DNA of 64,000 nucleotides from an uncultured Bacteroidales bacterium (GCA_902801325.1 CADCHQ010000015.1:1-64000), one strand, 5' to 3'; shown: positions 1-7,944, counted from the first letter of the stretch. Notes: generated by a model from the letters alone, not told the origin. Made by a program: numbers and translations.

Positions 1-2
1 AA

Positions 3-71
3 GGCAATTCGGTCATGGGAATGAAAGCACTTGAACTACTCACCACCGAAACGGAAGAGTCTATTTTCTAA
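3..71 (+). CDS. C-terminal end of an unidentified protein (partial)
   Basis: An open frame enters from the left edge and stops at TAA after 23 codons, the last residues reading MGMKALELLTTETEESIF. The end resembles the C-terminal helix of periplasmic-binding-fold proteins such as LacI-type regulators or sugar-binding proteins, but 22 residues are too few to assign a family. It runs in the same direction as the lipoprotein gene starting about 50 bases downstream and could share its transcript. Confidence 0.45.
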   Translation, partial: GNSVMGMKALELLTTETEESIF

Positions 72-122
72 GAGTGGATTGTGTTTTCTAGCATAGAACA
101 AAAAAACAAACAGATTGTACAC

Positions 123-845
123 ATGCGGAATTTTATTATGTTAGGCGCCTGTCTTATGCTCATCGCTTGCGGACAGCAGAGCCAGAAAGAAACGAATATG
201 GAATTTAACGACAACGTGAAAATGGCACTTGCCGATGGGGGTAGCATCAGTTTGGACAGCCTTCAGTGGACACGGGAACCAGCTGGGTTTGAAGTGAAAG
301 GCGATACCATACTCATCACTACCGCTCCGAAGACCGACCTGTGGCAGCGGACGTACTATCACTTCCAGAACGACAATGCTCCCGTGCTTCAGATGAAGAC
401 CCGCGAGAAGTTCTTCAGCTTCGTGGTGAAGACCGACTTCACGGGTAGTCACCACCGATTCGACCAGTGCGGCATCGTGATGTACCTTGACAGCGAGAAC
501 TGGTTGAAGGGTTCGGTGGAATACGAGAACGAGGAGTTCCAGCATCTGGGCAGTGTGGTGACGAACGGTGGCTACTCCGATTGGGCCACGACGGCTATCC
601 CTGCCGATGTGAAGACGATGTGGTACCGGTTCTCCCGCCGCGAGGACGACTACTGCATAGAGTGCTCTGCTGATGGTCGGGCGTTCAGTCAGATGCGCGT
701 CTGCCACATGCCTGCCGGAGCCGATGAGATCAGCTTTGGCATCTATGCCTGCTCACCCGAAGAATCGTCCTTCACGGCCATCTTCACGGATATGAAGATT
801 ACCGAGTGTGCTTGGAAAGCCCATGACGGACAGCAGCCGGATTAG
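123..845 (+). CDS. DUF1349-like lipoprotein (concanavalin-like fold)
   Basis: The 240-residue protein begins with a lipoprotein signal (hydrophobic stretch then LMLIAC, Cys as lipobox), so it is probably anchored to a membrane. The mature part matches the DUF1349 pattern: a beta-sandwich with FDQCGIVMYLDSENWLKGSVEYE in the middle and FGIYACSPE near the end. DUF1349 proteins are lectin/LamG-like and their ligand is generally unknown. The frame can be extended to a GTG at 81, but the ATG at 123 starts directly before the signal peptide and is preferred. The MBL-fold gene follows after 6 bases, which suggests co-transcription. Family is fairly sure; function is unknown. Confidence 0.75.
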   Translation: MRNFIMLGACLMLIACGQQSQKETNMEFNDNVKMALADGGSISLDSLQWTREPAGFEVKGDTILITTAPKTDLWQRTYYHFQNDNAPVLQMKTREKFFSFVVKTDFTGSHHRFDQCGIVMYLDSENWLKGSVEYENEEFQHLGSVVTNGGYSDWATTAIPADVKTMWYRFSRREDDYCIECSADGRAFSQMRVCHMPAGADEISFGIYACSPEESSFTAIFTDMKITECAWKAHDGQQPD

Positions 846-851
846 AAATAG

Positions 852-1676
852 ATGCAGACAAATAGGGATAAACAGTTGAATACAGGCAAGAACTTCATTG
901 AAATGCTTGGTACGGGCGATGCCCATGCTACGCGATGCTATAACACCTGCTTCACTTTGTGCAGTAGTGGCGGTGCCGTGCTTATGGTAGATGCTGGAGG
1001 TGGTAATGGCATACTCCATCAGATGGAAAAAGTAAACTTGAAGTTTGCCGATTTCCATGATATCTTTGTAACTCATGCTCACACCGACCATCTTTTGGGT
1101 GTGGTATGGGTGATTCGCAGGACTTTGGAAGAAAAACAAAGCCTCCGTGTATGGAGCCACAAAAAAGTACTCGATCTGCTGACCCACATCTGCCGACAAA
1201 TACTTCCATCCAAGGAGGCCGAGGAAATTGGCAGGCTTGTAACGATGCATGAGATAGAGGATGGAGATTGCTTTGAGGTAGGCGACCTGCGTCTGCAATG
1301 CTTCGACATCCATTCCTCGAAGGAAAGGCAGTTTGGCTTCACAGCGCTGCTACCCGATGGTCAGCGATTGTGTTGCTTGGGTGACGAGCCTTTCTGTCCT
1401 CAGTGCCGTCAATATGCTGAGGGTGCCGACTGGCTAATGAGTGAGGCTTTCTGTTTGTATGAAGACCGAGACCGCTTCCTACCCTACGAGAAACATCACA
1501 GCACGGTGCTCGATGCGGCACGCTTGGCTGAGAGGCTACACGTCAGGAACCTTATCCTATATCACACAGAGGACAGGACCCTCGAAGTTCGAAAAGAGAG
1601 GTATTCTGCAGAGGCAAAGAAGGCATTCGGCGGTCAGGTCTGGGTGCCAGACGATTTGGAAAGAATAGCGTTGTAA
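852..1676 (+). CDS. MBL-fold metallo-hydrolase (RNase Z / AtsA-like)
   Basis: A 274-residue metallo-beta-lactamase superfamily protein. The metal-binding signature HAHTDH is near residue 75, and a later Asp (CLGDEPF) and His (YEKHHSTV) are placed as in the ribonuclease Z/arylsulfatase branch. No signal peptide is visible, so it is probably cytoplasmic. The substrate cannot be told: this branch includes tRNA 3' processing enzymes, phosphodiesterases and lactonases. It follows the DUF1349 lipoprotein gene by 6 bases on the same strand. Confidence 0.8.
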   Translation: MQTNRDKQLNTGKNFIEMLGTGDAHATRCYNTCFTLCSSGGAVLMVDAGGGNGILHQMEKVNLKFADFHDIFVTHAHTDHLLGVVWVIRRTLEEKQSLRVWSHKKVLDLLTHICRQILPSKEAEEIGRLVTMHEIEDGDCFEVGDLRLQCFDIHSSKERQFGFTALLPDGQRLCCLGDEPFCPQCRQYAEGADWLMSEAFCLYEDRDRFLPYEKHHSTVLDAARLAERLHVRNLILYHTEDRTLEVRKERYSAEAKKAFGGQVWVPDDLERIAL

Positions 1677-1727
1677 ATCCCAATTTATCTGCTCTCACTC
1701 AATTGCGGTCCCTCTCCCCCATTATGC

Positions 1728-1830
1728 TCCCCTCGCTTTAAGAGCGACTGGGGTCGTAGAGAATCCACTGAATGTGGATTCGGCCCCACAAAGGGGAGCG
1801 AGTCCTCACTCGCGACGGTGGGCAGGCAGG
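1728..1830 (+). repeat. Multi-hairpin element, copy A
   Basis: The element runs from GCGACTGGGGTC (from 1744) through an 8-bp perfect hairpin (1761-1768 with 1774-1781, loop TGAAT) to GGCCCCACAAAGGGG and then a 6-bp hairpin GCGAGT-CCTC-ACTCGC (about 1798-1813), ending in GACGG. A second copy lies inverted at 2815-2912. Flanks outside the variable stem are nearly identical between the copies, while the 8-bp stem differs at most positions but stays fully paired. I see no open reading frame in it. Confidence 0.8.
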
Positions 1831-1857
1831 GGGGTGAGTCCATTAACGGCAGAGCCT

Positions 1858-1904
1858 CGCTCGACGACGTCAGGAGACGCTTGCGTAACGGAGAGGAGCA
1901 AGAA
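1858..1904 (+). repeat. Dispersed CGCTCGGC...GAGCAAG repeat
   Basis: One copy of an interspersed repeat about 45 bases long. It begins CGCTCGAC, has the short inverted repeat ACGCTTGCGT in the centre and ends GAGGAGCAAGAA. Other copies lie at about 2695, 8317 (minus), 11777, 13568, 13635, 17021 (degenerate), 28321 (minus) and 53704 (minus). Confidence 0.75.
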
Positions 1905-1926
1905 AGTATAATGTATAATGGATAAA

Positions 1927-1963
1927 GAGCTCCTATCTTCTAAAAGAAAGGGGCTTTTTTATG
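1927..1963 (+). terminator. Probable rho-independent terminator
   Basis: An imperfect hairpin between AGCTCCTATCTT and AGAAAGGGGCT is followed by TTTTTT. It lies 250 bases after the MBL-fold gene and would end that transcript or a longer read-through. The rest of 1677-2141 is repeats and A/T-rich filler with no gene. Confidence 0.45.
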
Positions 1964-2141
1964 TTTATCCTCGCAAGATCTATCGTCCTTTTCACTCGAG
2001 CTTGCTCGCTTGATTCATTCAAGAACTCCACTTTAACTCCTCTTTAACTCCCCTATAACTCCCGTGCGAAGCACATAACTCCCCTTTCATTTTTCACTTT
2101 TCACTTTAAATTTTTCACTTTTAATTTTTAATTAGCGAAGC

Positions 2142-2612
2142 CTATGTGTTAATGATCCAATGACCAGCTTTCCGACTTCCGACACGAGTGATGATACCTG
2201 AGTCTTTTAATTTCTTTATCTGCTTCTCTACTGCACGCTGGCTGACTCCTATTCGCTCAGCTATGTCTGAGGCCGTGGAAGAGGGGTTGGAATGAAGCAT
2301 TAGAAGAAGTCGCTTGTCATTTATTCCGAACTTTATTCCGAACTTTATTCCGAACCCTTCGCCGAACTTTATACCGAACTCTTTCTCGATAGGGTCGATA
2401 TCGCTTTCAGGTAATTCTTCGCCCTGATGGGCCTTCAGAGTCTTGTATATCTCGCGAAGCATAAAATCGATGAAGGGCCCTGACTGTCCCGCATTCGTGC
2501 TGGCTGTGATGGCATCGTAGTAAGCTTGCTGGTTGGCATAGACCATATTCTCTACTGGCAGATGCTCGAACAACGGATGCAGTTTGCCTAGTATCAGTGA
2601 TTGCCAAAGGCG
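2142..2612 (-). pseudogene. 3' remnant of a Fic-family gene with a C-terminal winged helix
   Basis: Read on the minus strand, the frame reproduces the part of Fic proteins just after the catalytic loop (RLWQSLILGKLHPLFEHLPVE, then YANQQAYYDAI) and the C-terminal winged helix-turn-helix (DIAERIGVSQRAVEKQIKKL). Homology stops upstream of 2612: the N-terminal half and the HPFxDGNGR AMPylation motif are missing, replaced by A/T-rich sequence and dispersed repeats. There is no ATG at the head; the only in-frame start is a TTG inside the conserved region. An expressed product would have no AMPylase activity, although the winged helix is intact. Confidence 0.75.
2321..2381 (-). repeat. 12-bp tandem repeat encoding FGIK units
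   Basis: On the plus strand a CGAACTTTATTC-type unit is repeated about five times with one diverged unit in the middle. In the fic remnant it encodes FGIKFGEGFGIKFGIKFGIN, the linker before the winged helix. Similar glycine-hydrophobic repeats occur in this linker of other Fic/ATP-binding regulators. Confidence 0.7.
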
Positions 2613-2694
2613 GCTAAGACTGCGGCTTTGCCTAATGAATAATGAATAAAGGACTCTCTCCCAACCCTACCTCCGTCGCAAGCTCCCCAACGCT

Positions 2695-2738
2695 CGCTCG
2701 GCCTTCAGGACGCTTGCGTAGCGCAGAGGATGCAAGAA
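2695..2738 (+). repeat. Dispersed CGCTCGGC...GAGCAAG repeat
   Basis: A well-preserved copy: CGCTCGGCCTTCAGG, then ACGCTTGCGTAGCGCAGAGG, then ATGCAAGAA. A shortened inverted piece (TTCTTGCACAGCAAGCGT) follows at about 2748-2768, so the element may be present twice head to head. It lies upstream of the broken end of the fic remnant. Confidence 0.75.
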
Positions 2739-2814
2739 CGCCTAACTTCTTGCACAGCAAGCGTAGGACTTCGTCCGTCCGATTAGCGTTGCCCCCATAG
2801 GAAGAGGGAGACCT

Positions 2815-2912
2815 CTCCCCTGTCCTCCGTCGCGAGTGGGGACTCGCTCCCCTTTGTGGGGCCGTAGTGACATTTAGTCACTACTCAAAAGACCCCAGTC
2901 GCCTCTCCCAAA
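2815..2912 (-). repeat. Multi-hairpin element, copy B (inverted)
   Basis: This is the minus-strand copy of the element at 1728-1830. Its 8-bp stem is GTAGTGAC (2864-2871) with GTCACTAC (2877-2884), loop ATTTA on the plus strand. The GCGAGT-CCCC-ACTCGC hairpin and the GGCCCCACAAAGGGG block are kept. With copy A it brackets the fic remnant in inverted orientation. Confidence 0.8.
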
Positions 2913-2929
2913 GAGAGGGGCTTTTTATT
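2902..2929 (+). terminator. Hairpin CCTCTC/GAGAGG with T tract
   Basis: CCTCTC, loop CCAAA, GAGAGGGG, then CTTTTTATTT. The structure fits an intrinsic terminator on the plus strand, but no plus-strand gene lies immediately upstream. It may instead be part of the repeat it adjoins. Confidence 0.4.
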
Positions 2930-2930
2930 T

Positions 2931-2963
2931 CCCTCCCCATCACGGGGGAGGCCAGGAGGGGGC
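2931..2963 (-). repeat. CT-rich palindromic element
   Basis: CCCTCCCC followed by CGGGGGAGG and GAGGGGGC. It belongs to a dispersed family whose other orientation reads roughly CCCCCTC-N5-CTCCCCnnGGGGAG. Other copies are listed separately. Confidence 0.65.
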
Positions 2964-2975
2964 TGTTCTCGTCAA

Positions 2976-3056
2976 GAAAAAAACGTGCCCACCTTCGCAG
3001 GCGGGCACACCAAACAACTTAAAAGTTATGAAAACTAAAACAAAACTTTTCGTTTG
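2976..3056 (-). ncRNA. Candidate small RNA, about 80 nt
   Basis: On the minus strand a Bacteroidota promoter (-7 TATTTTTG at 3062-3069, TTTTG-type -33 box at about 3089-3093, 19-base spacing) is followed within about 80 bases by a GC-rich hairpin (GTGCCCGCC with GGTGGGCAC, 2985-3008) and a run of T. The span between has no convincing reading frame but several short inverted repeats such as AACTTTTAAGTT. The combination fits an independently transcribed small RNA. It lies 235 bases downstream of the barrel-protein gene on the same strand, so a terminator for that gene is the alternative. I do not recognise the family. Confidence 0.45.
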
Positions 3057-3061
3057 CACGA

Positions 3062-3093
3062 CAAAAATATAAAAAAATGGCAATATTGCAAAA
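3062..3093 (-). promoter_or_regulatory. Promoter of the candidate small RNA
   Basis: Minus-strand TATTTTTG (3062-3069) matches the Bacteroidota -7 consensus TAnnTTTG, with TTTTG at 3089-3093. The predicted start of transcription is near 3056. Confidence 0.5.
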
Positions 3094-3290
3094 GAAAGTT
3101 TGATTTTTTACATAATATTTAATAATCAATACTGAAAGTCTTCGCCCGGATGTTTCTCGTCTGTCTCCCTTATGTCCGTCGGCAATCACTATACTGCTTC
3201 AGGAAACGCACCATAGTGCGATGTTCTCATCATTATGACGATTCTGGGCCAACGAGCAGGGAGTGAGTCCGAAGCGCCAAAGAGATACCT

Positions 3291-6008
3291 TTACTTCTTT
3301 TTCGGGTCCCAGCGGTAGCGGAGGGAGAGGGTCACATAGCTGTGAAGGAAACTCTCACCGCCCTCGGTGTGGGAAGTGGCGGAGATGGTGGAGAAGTTGC
3401 GGCGGTTCTGATTCAAGAGGTCGCGACCAGCGAGAGTGATTTCGGCACGGTTGTTCAGGTGACGAAGCAAGGCACACTTTCCGCCCACGAATTTATAGGC
3501 GACCTCGGCATTAAGGAGGAAGGGATTGTTGTTCATCGACGAGGACTGATAGCCACGATTAAGGATAAACTGAGGGCTGAGCGTAAAGCGCCAACCGCTC
3601 TTGAGTTTATAGAGGATGCGCAATTCGGCCAGATAGTAGAAAATGTTCTCCGCAGACTGGGTAGCATCGCTGTAGGTGTAGCCGTCCCAGGTAAAGGTGT
3701 GGGAGGTCCACAACTGCCAAGGGGCTACATCATAGTTAAGGCTCAATCTCTCTCTAAGACGCGAGCGACCTTGCCGGTTGTAGGTCAGGCCCGTAGCCTC
3801 ATCTACGAGGGTGAGGATGCCATAAGTGGTGCCCAACTGACCAGACAACGATTGCTGGAGTTGCAGGTTCTTGCCCAGCGAGCGGTCGTAGTTGACCGAA
3901 GCACCCCACTGGCTGCCGCCGCGCACATTCTGCTTCTGCGAGCGGTAGGCACCCGTCTGACTGTTATAATGAAGGACAGTGCCCACGGGATCGTAAGCCT
4001 TCGAATAATCGAGAGTGATGCCCAGCGACTGAGTGCCACGAGTGCGCATCAAGTTGTAGTTGAGGTTAGCCGTGAGGGTGTGAGAGGTCTTCAAGTTGGG
4101 ATTGCCTTCGATGATGTAGAGCGGGTTGGTGTCGTCGCGGTAGCCGATGCAGTCGATGAGTTCCGAAGGATTCGCGGCATACGAGACATTGGCCTTGAGA
4201 CCCTGCTGCTTGCCCATGCGATAGTTCAGTTCCAGTTCGGGCATTGCAAGCAGGAGGTTGCGCCGGGCCAGCGTGTCTAACTTACCTCGCTGATAGGCCG
4301 TCTGCTCATGACGATGCGAGAACGTAAGTTTGGGCCCCAGGGCAAGCTTGCCCAAGGTAACCTGCGTTCCCAGTTCCAACTCGTTTTTCCATAGGTTGTC
4401 GCGCCGATGGAGACTGTTACTTGTGTCCAGGGTATCGGCTCGCCAGCGTTGTTCGTCGCGGAAACCGTAGTCGTAGGTGGTGCCCCATTGGGTCATGAGC
4501 ATCACCTTCTTGCCCAAGGCCTGCATGTAGCCGAGATTCAGCACAACGCTGAGGTTATCGGTGGGCGTCTCAAAGCGTTGGCGGTCGATGGCGGAAGTGC
4601 CCTCCTGCAGGTAGTGGTAGTCGCCCTGCGACGAACCCTGCTCCTTCCGATGCTTGTAGTTGGCGCTCAGTTGACCTCCCAGCATTCCCTTTTTGGTATT
4701 ATAAACCATCTTTCCCCGCACCAGTCCCGACAAACCTTGAGCATGCGACGAAGACTGATAATGAGCGGTATTGACACCTCCCCCCTGCCCCTCCGAAAGA
4801 GGGGTGATGGATGTTTGTTCTTGGCGGTCAGTCATCTGCTTCTCTTCATCGTAGGCCAGCGTGCTCTCGATTTGCATCGTCAGTTTGGGCGATAGTTCGA
4901 TGCGCGTCGAGAAGTCGAGCGGAGCAGAAAGGCTGTGTTGGTTGTTCTTTGTTTGCTTGTCCGTCTCAGTAGGCAATGTATTAGGCAGGAAGGTCTGCGT
5001 GTTCTCCCATCGACGATGAGGCGTGTCGCGATGGTTGGCTCCTGCCGTCAGCGTCCAATAGCTGTCGCGCGAGGATTTGGCGAAGGGTTTCCATGCGTGT
5101 TTATAGCCCGCGCCACCCAATTGCTGACGTATGGCATCGCCTCCGCCGTACTCCCAGATGCTTTCGTAAGTATGTTTGTTGATGGCCCTAGGGTCGTCGG
5201 CCACACGCAAGAAGAACATCACGGGGTCGGTGTCGCTCAGTCGCATGCCATCGAGCGTAGCTGCGTAGTTGGGACGCGAATAGGCTGTAGCATTCACTTC
5301 GCCGCTCCAGCGGTCCATGAAGCCAGGCTTCACAGTCACGTCGAGCACCTGTTCGCGCTGTCCGTCGTCCACGCCCGTATGCTCCTCCAGCTCACTCTTG
5401 CGCTCGTAGGCCTTGATGTTCTCCACAGCCTCAACGGGCAATTGACGCATCAGCATCTCCTCGCTCAGTGCCTCGTGGCCATTCATCATTAGGCTGACAG
5501 GTTTCCCGTTCCACATCAGGCGTCCATCCTTCACGCTTACACCAGGCAACTGTAGGACGAGATCCTGAAGACGCTGATTATCTTCTATTGAGAAACCCTG
5601 TGGGTTGAACACCACCGTGTCGCCTCGCATGTAGAAGCGACGGGCACGACCCTCGACGGCAAGTTCCTTCATCAGCACCTCGCTGGGCTCAAGACGTATG
5701 TCGTCGATGACGACTGTGTCCATACCGGCACCAGACAGGTATTGCGCCGTCGCAGGTTTGTAACCGAAGTACTCGGCGTGGAGCGTGATACGCCTCATGC
5801 TGTAACTCTCCAGTATGAAACGCCCAAGTGTGTCGGCCATAAGCACCCATACGGAGGTACCTTCGCCCGAGGTCATCATGGCCTTCACTTGTGCTCCGTC
5901 CAGGGGTTCGCCCGTCTGGGCATCAACGACGCGTCCCTTCACAATGTCGGCCTGCAACGATGCTGCCAACGAAATCAGGACAAGCAGGAAGATAATTGTC
6001 TTTTTCAT
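3291..6008 (-). CDS. TonB-receptor-like outer-membrane beta-barrel protein
   Basis: The 905-residue protein has a signal peptide (MKKTIIFLLVLISLAASLQA), a carboxypeptidase-regulatory-like domain (VKGRVVDAQTGEPLDGAQVKAM, about 21-110), a plug-like region (PGVSVKDGRLMWNGKPV, about 150-200) and a long C-terminal beta-barrel ending YVTLSLRYRWDPKKK. This is the OMP_b-brl family of Bacteroidota, which resembles SusC but lacks a recognisable TonB box. No SusD partner is next to it, so the substrate is unknown. Residues about 401-412 (SITPLSEGQGGGV) are encoded by a copy of the dispersed CT-rich element. The gene is followed by a repeat-rich region and preceded by the PspC/PadR pair. Confidence 0.8.
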   Translation of the reverse strand: MKKTIIFLLVLISLAASLQADIVKGRVVDAQTGEPLDGAQVKAMMTSGEGTSVWVLMADTLGRFILESYSMRRITLHAEYFGYKPATAQYLSGAGMDTVVIDDIRLEPSEVLMKELAVEGRARRFYMRGDTVVFNPQGFSIEDNQRLQDLVLQLPGVSVKDGRLMWNGKPVSLMMNGHEALSEEMLMRQLPVEAVENIKAYERKSELEEHTGVDDGQREQVLDVTVKPGFMDRWSGEVNATAYSRPNYAATLDGMRLSDTDPVMFFLRVADDPRAINKHTYESIWEYGGGDAIRQQLGGAGYKHAWKPFAKSSRDSYWTLTAGANHRDTPHRRWENTQTFLPNTLPTETDKQTKNNQHSLSAPLDFSTRIELSPKLTMQIESTLAYDEEKQMTDRQEQTSITPLSEGQGGGVNTAHYQSSSHAQGLSGLVRGKMVYNTKKGMLGGQLSANYKHRKEQGSSQGDYHYLQEGTSAIDRQRFETPTDNLSVVLNLGYMQALGKKVMLMTQWGTTYDYGFRDEQRWRADTLDTSNSLHRRDNLWKNELELGTQVTLGKLALGPKLTFSHRHEQTAYQRGKLDTLARRNLLLAMPELELNYRMGKQQGLKANVSYAANPSELIDCIGYRDDTNPLYIIEGNPNLKTSHTLTANLNYNLMRTRGTQSLGITLDYSKAYDPVGTVLHYNSQTGAYRSQKQNVRGGSQWGASVNYDRSLGKNLQLQQSLSGQLGTTYGILTLVDEATGLTYNRQGRSRLRERLSLNYDVAPWQLWTSHTFTWDGYTYSDATQSAENIFYYLAELRILYKLKSGWRFTLSPQFILNRGYQSSSMNNNPFLLNAEVAYKFVGGKCALLRHLNNRAEITLAGRDLLNQNRRNFSTISATSHTEGGESFLHSYVTLSLRYRWDPKKK
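4780..4814 (+). repeat. CT-rich palindromic element inside the barrel-protein gene
   Basis: CCTCCCCCCTGCCCCTCCGA then AAGAGGGGTGATGG lies in the coding region and is read in frame on the minus strand as ITPLSEGQGGGV. Nearly the same bases at 7589-7625 encode ITPPSEGLGGGR in the PspC gene, in the same frame and orientation. Confidence 0.75.
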
Positions 6009-6040
6009 CGGTGAAATGGGTTAAAATTGAGACATAAGGG

Positions 6041-6080
6041 TTATTCCTCCCCTTAGTGAGGAGGTTGAGAGGAGTCTTTG
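6041..6080 (-). repeat. CT-rich palindromic element (degenerate)
   Basis: ATTCCTCCCCTTAGTGAGGA then GGTTGAGAGGAGTC, between the PspC gene and the barrel-protein gene. It is a diverged copy of the dispersed CT-rich element. Confidence 0.5.
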
Positions 6081-6183
6081 GGGAAAATCCTCCACGACCC
6101 TCACGGGCAGTGGAGGCGGTGGCGCCAAACTTATTAAATATAAAACTAACTAAATCCTAATGCTATAATGAAAACAGTAGACT

Positions 6184-7944
6184 TTATTTTTTCTCGTCGA
6201 TGCGCTTCAACTCGAAGTCGCAGGCCGAGAACCACTGACCTAGCCACGAGGCACGAGTGATGGCGGGATCTGTAGATACGCCGTAGTGGAGGGTGACGGC
6301 CTTGGAGAAGTGCATGTCGGGCAGGGCTATGCGGTTCCATCCGAAACCATTACCACCATTGGTAACGGCTATGGCGCAGAGGAAGTTGTAGTCGGCAGGC
6401 AGTTCGTATCCGCCCTTGGAATAGGCCAAATCCATGCTGTCGCGTCTGATCTTCGCCTCCCGCCACAGTCCGCCACCCGTGTTGCCGTCAGCGGGAATCT
6501 CGGTCCGATAGATGGTAGTGGCCGCCGTCAGTGAGTCGGTAAAGGCATAAACGTAAGCCCCCTGTCCGTTGGCACGCACGCAGGCCGTCAGGCGGTAGGT
6601 GCCGGGCTGCAGCAACTCCGAGCGTTCGATGGTGAAGAGCTGGCGATGACGCGAGTCGTAAGTGTCGATGTAACGGGCTCCGTGACCCGTGTAGTACTGT
6701 CCGCTGGAGGTGTAACGCTCATTGCAATGGTCGGCACGAATGACACGCCAGTCGCGCTCGGAGAGGAACTCCCATTCGTCGGGATCGTAGAAGATGCCGT
6801 CGTGGGTGTTCTCCTTGCGATACTGTTCGTCGCGGATATGCCAACTCTTGTCCTCGGCCTCCTTGATCTTTGCGACAAGACTTGTGCCATAGAAGGCAGC
6901 ACCGATGAAGAGACCTATCCAGATGATCAGGAATGCCAGACGCTGACCGAAGCCCATGGGCTTGAGCATGCGTATCTCACTGAAAAAGCTGTGGATGATG
7001 CAATACGTGGGGATGAGCAGCACGCCCAAGCAGAGCAGGGAGGCTATGAGCAGGTGCGACTGGTTGGCATCGAAGAACTGCCAGAAGGTGGGGTCGCTCT
7101 CGTGAATCATCATGTGAGGCATCGTCATCACGGCTATCAGACCCACGATGCCTGCCAGCAGAGAGATGGCCAAAGCGATACCTATCGCATAGATGGACCA
7201 ACGGATGAGTGTGCCCATGATGAAGAAGAAACCTCCCAGGCAACCCATGTGCCCTTCGTCGGGACGCTGTGTCGTTTGCGGTTGACTGACCTCATCGGCC
7301 AGGTTCTGGGGATTCACCTTTTTGCCCTTCATTCGGAGTCGGTCCTCAGGAGTCTCGGCTACAGGCATGAGTACGCCCAGGATGAAGTAGAGGATGATGA
7401 GACCAGCATTGATGCTGATGCCCCAATGCCAACGTGACCAGTAGAACATGCGGGAGACAAATCCGCCGGGCAAGAGGAAGAACAAGGCCACATAGCCCAG
7501 ACGCCACCACAGCACGTCGCCACCGAAATAGGTAGCCAGACCGGAGAGTACACCCATGAGTTTGCGGTCGGAAAGGTTGCGGTATAATCTACGACCTCCC
7601 CCCAGCCCCTCCGAAGGAGGGGTGATGCTGTCCGTAAATTGCGAGGTAAAGCCCTCCTCCCCACGGGGGGAGTCAGGAGAGGGGCTTTCCATCTCCTCAG
7701 GACTGCCCACGCGGTGGATGATGTCCTGCACGTGTTCGATGGTGATAGCCTGTACGCCGCTGGCCTTCAACTCGTCGAACAGTTCGGCTATGCGTGCTTC
7801 AATGTCGTCGGCTATCTCTTCTCCGCCCTCGCGACGGCCAAAGTAACTGCGCAGCGAGTCGGTGTATCTTTTCAACAGTTCGTAGGCATCCTCGTCGATG
7901 GCATAGAGGCGGCCCAGCAGGTTTATGGTGATGTTCTTTTTCAT
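6184..7944 (-). CDS. PspC-domain membrane protein
   Basis: A 586-residue protein. Residues 1-85 form the N-terminal helical domain often fused to PspC in Bacteroidota. A PspC domain follows (RNLSDRKLMGVLSGLATYFG, from about 122), then several membrane segments and a large C-terminal extracytoplasmic domain (from about 385). PspC domains are linked to envelope stress. The start overlaps the padR stop by 4 bases, so the two are translated together and PadR probably controls it. Residues about 86-117 are encoded by two dispersed CT-rich repeats and form a Pro/Ser/Gly linker between the domains. Confidence 0.8.
   Translation of the reverse strand: MKKNITINLLGRLYAIDEDAYELLKRYTDSLRSYFGRREGGEEIADDIEARIAELFDELKASGVQAITIEHVQDIIHRVGSPEEMESPSPDSPRGEEGFTSQFTDSITPPSEGLGGGRRLYRNLSDRKLMGVLSGLATYFGGDVLWWRLGYVALFFLLPGGFVSRMFYWSRWHWGISINAGLIILYFILGVLMPVAETPEDRLRMKGKKVNPQNLADEVSQPQTTQRPDEGHMGCLGGFFFIMGTLIRWSIYAIGIALAISLLAGIVGLIAVMTMPHMMIHESDPTFWQFFDANQSHLLIASLLCLGVLLIPTYCIIHSFFSEIRMLKPMGFGQRLAFLIIWIGLFIGAAFYGTSLVAKIKEAEDKSWHIRDEQYRKENTHDGIFYDPDEWEFLSERDWRVIRADHCNERYTSSGQYYTGHGARYIDTYDSRHRQLFTIERSELLQPGTYRLTACVRANGQGAYVYAFTDSLTAATTIYRTEIPADGNTGGGLWREAKIRRDSMDLAYSKGGYELPADYNFLCAIAVTNGGNGFGWNRIALPDMHFSKAVTLHYGVSTDPAITRASWLGQWFSACDFELKRIDEKK
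7589..7625 (+). repeat. CT-rich palindromic element inside the PspC gene (copy 1)
   Basis: CCTCCCCCCAGCCCCTCCGA then AGGAGGGGTGATGCTG, read in frame on the minus strand as ITPPSEGLGGGR. It matches the copy in the barrel-protein gene at 4780-4814. Confidence 0.75.
7648..7690 (-). repeat. CT-rich palindromic element inside the PspC gene (copy 2)
   Basis: GCCCTCCTCCCCACGGGGGG followed by AGTCAGGAGAGGGGC. On the coding strand it reads ESPSPDSPRGEEGF. It resembles the intergenic copies (for example 16398 and 14384) more than copy 1 does. Confidence 0.7.

Noticed and set aside
1858..1904. Insertion-sequence end
   Set aside because: The element is about 45 bases, has no transposase and no visible target-site duplication, so it is listed as a dispersed repeat.
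3342..4280. 312-aa plus-strand open frame opposite the barrel gene
   Set aside because: It is a shadow of the beta-barrel gene, which has a signal peptide and family motifs on the other strand.
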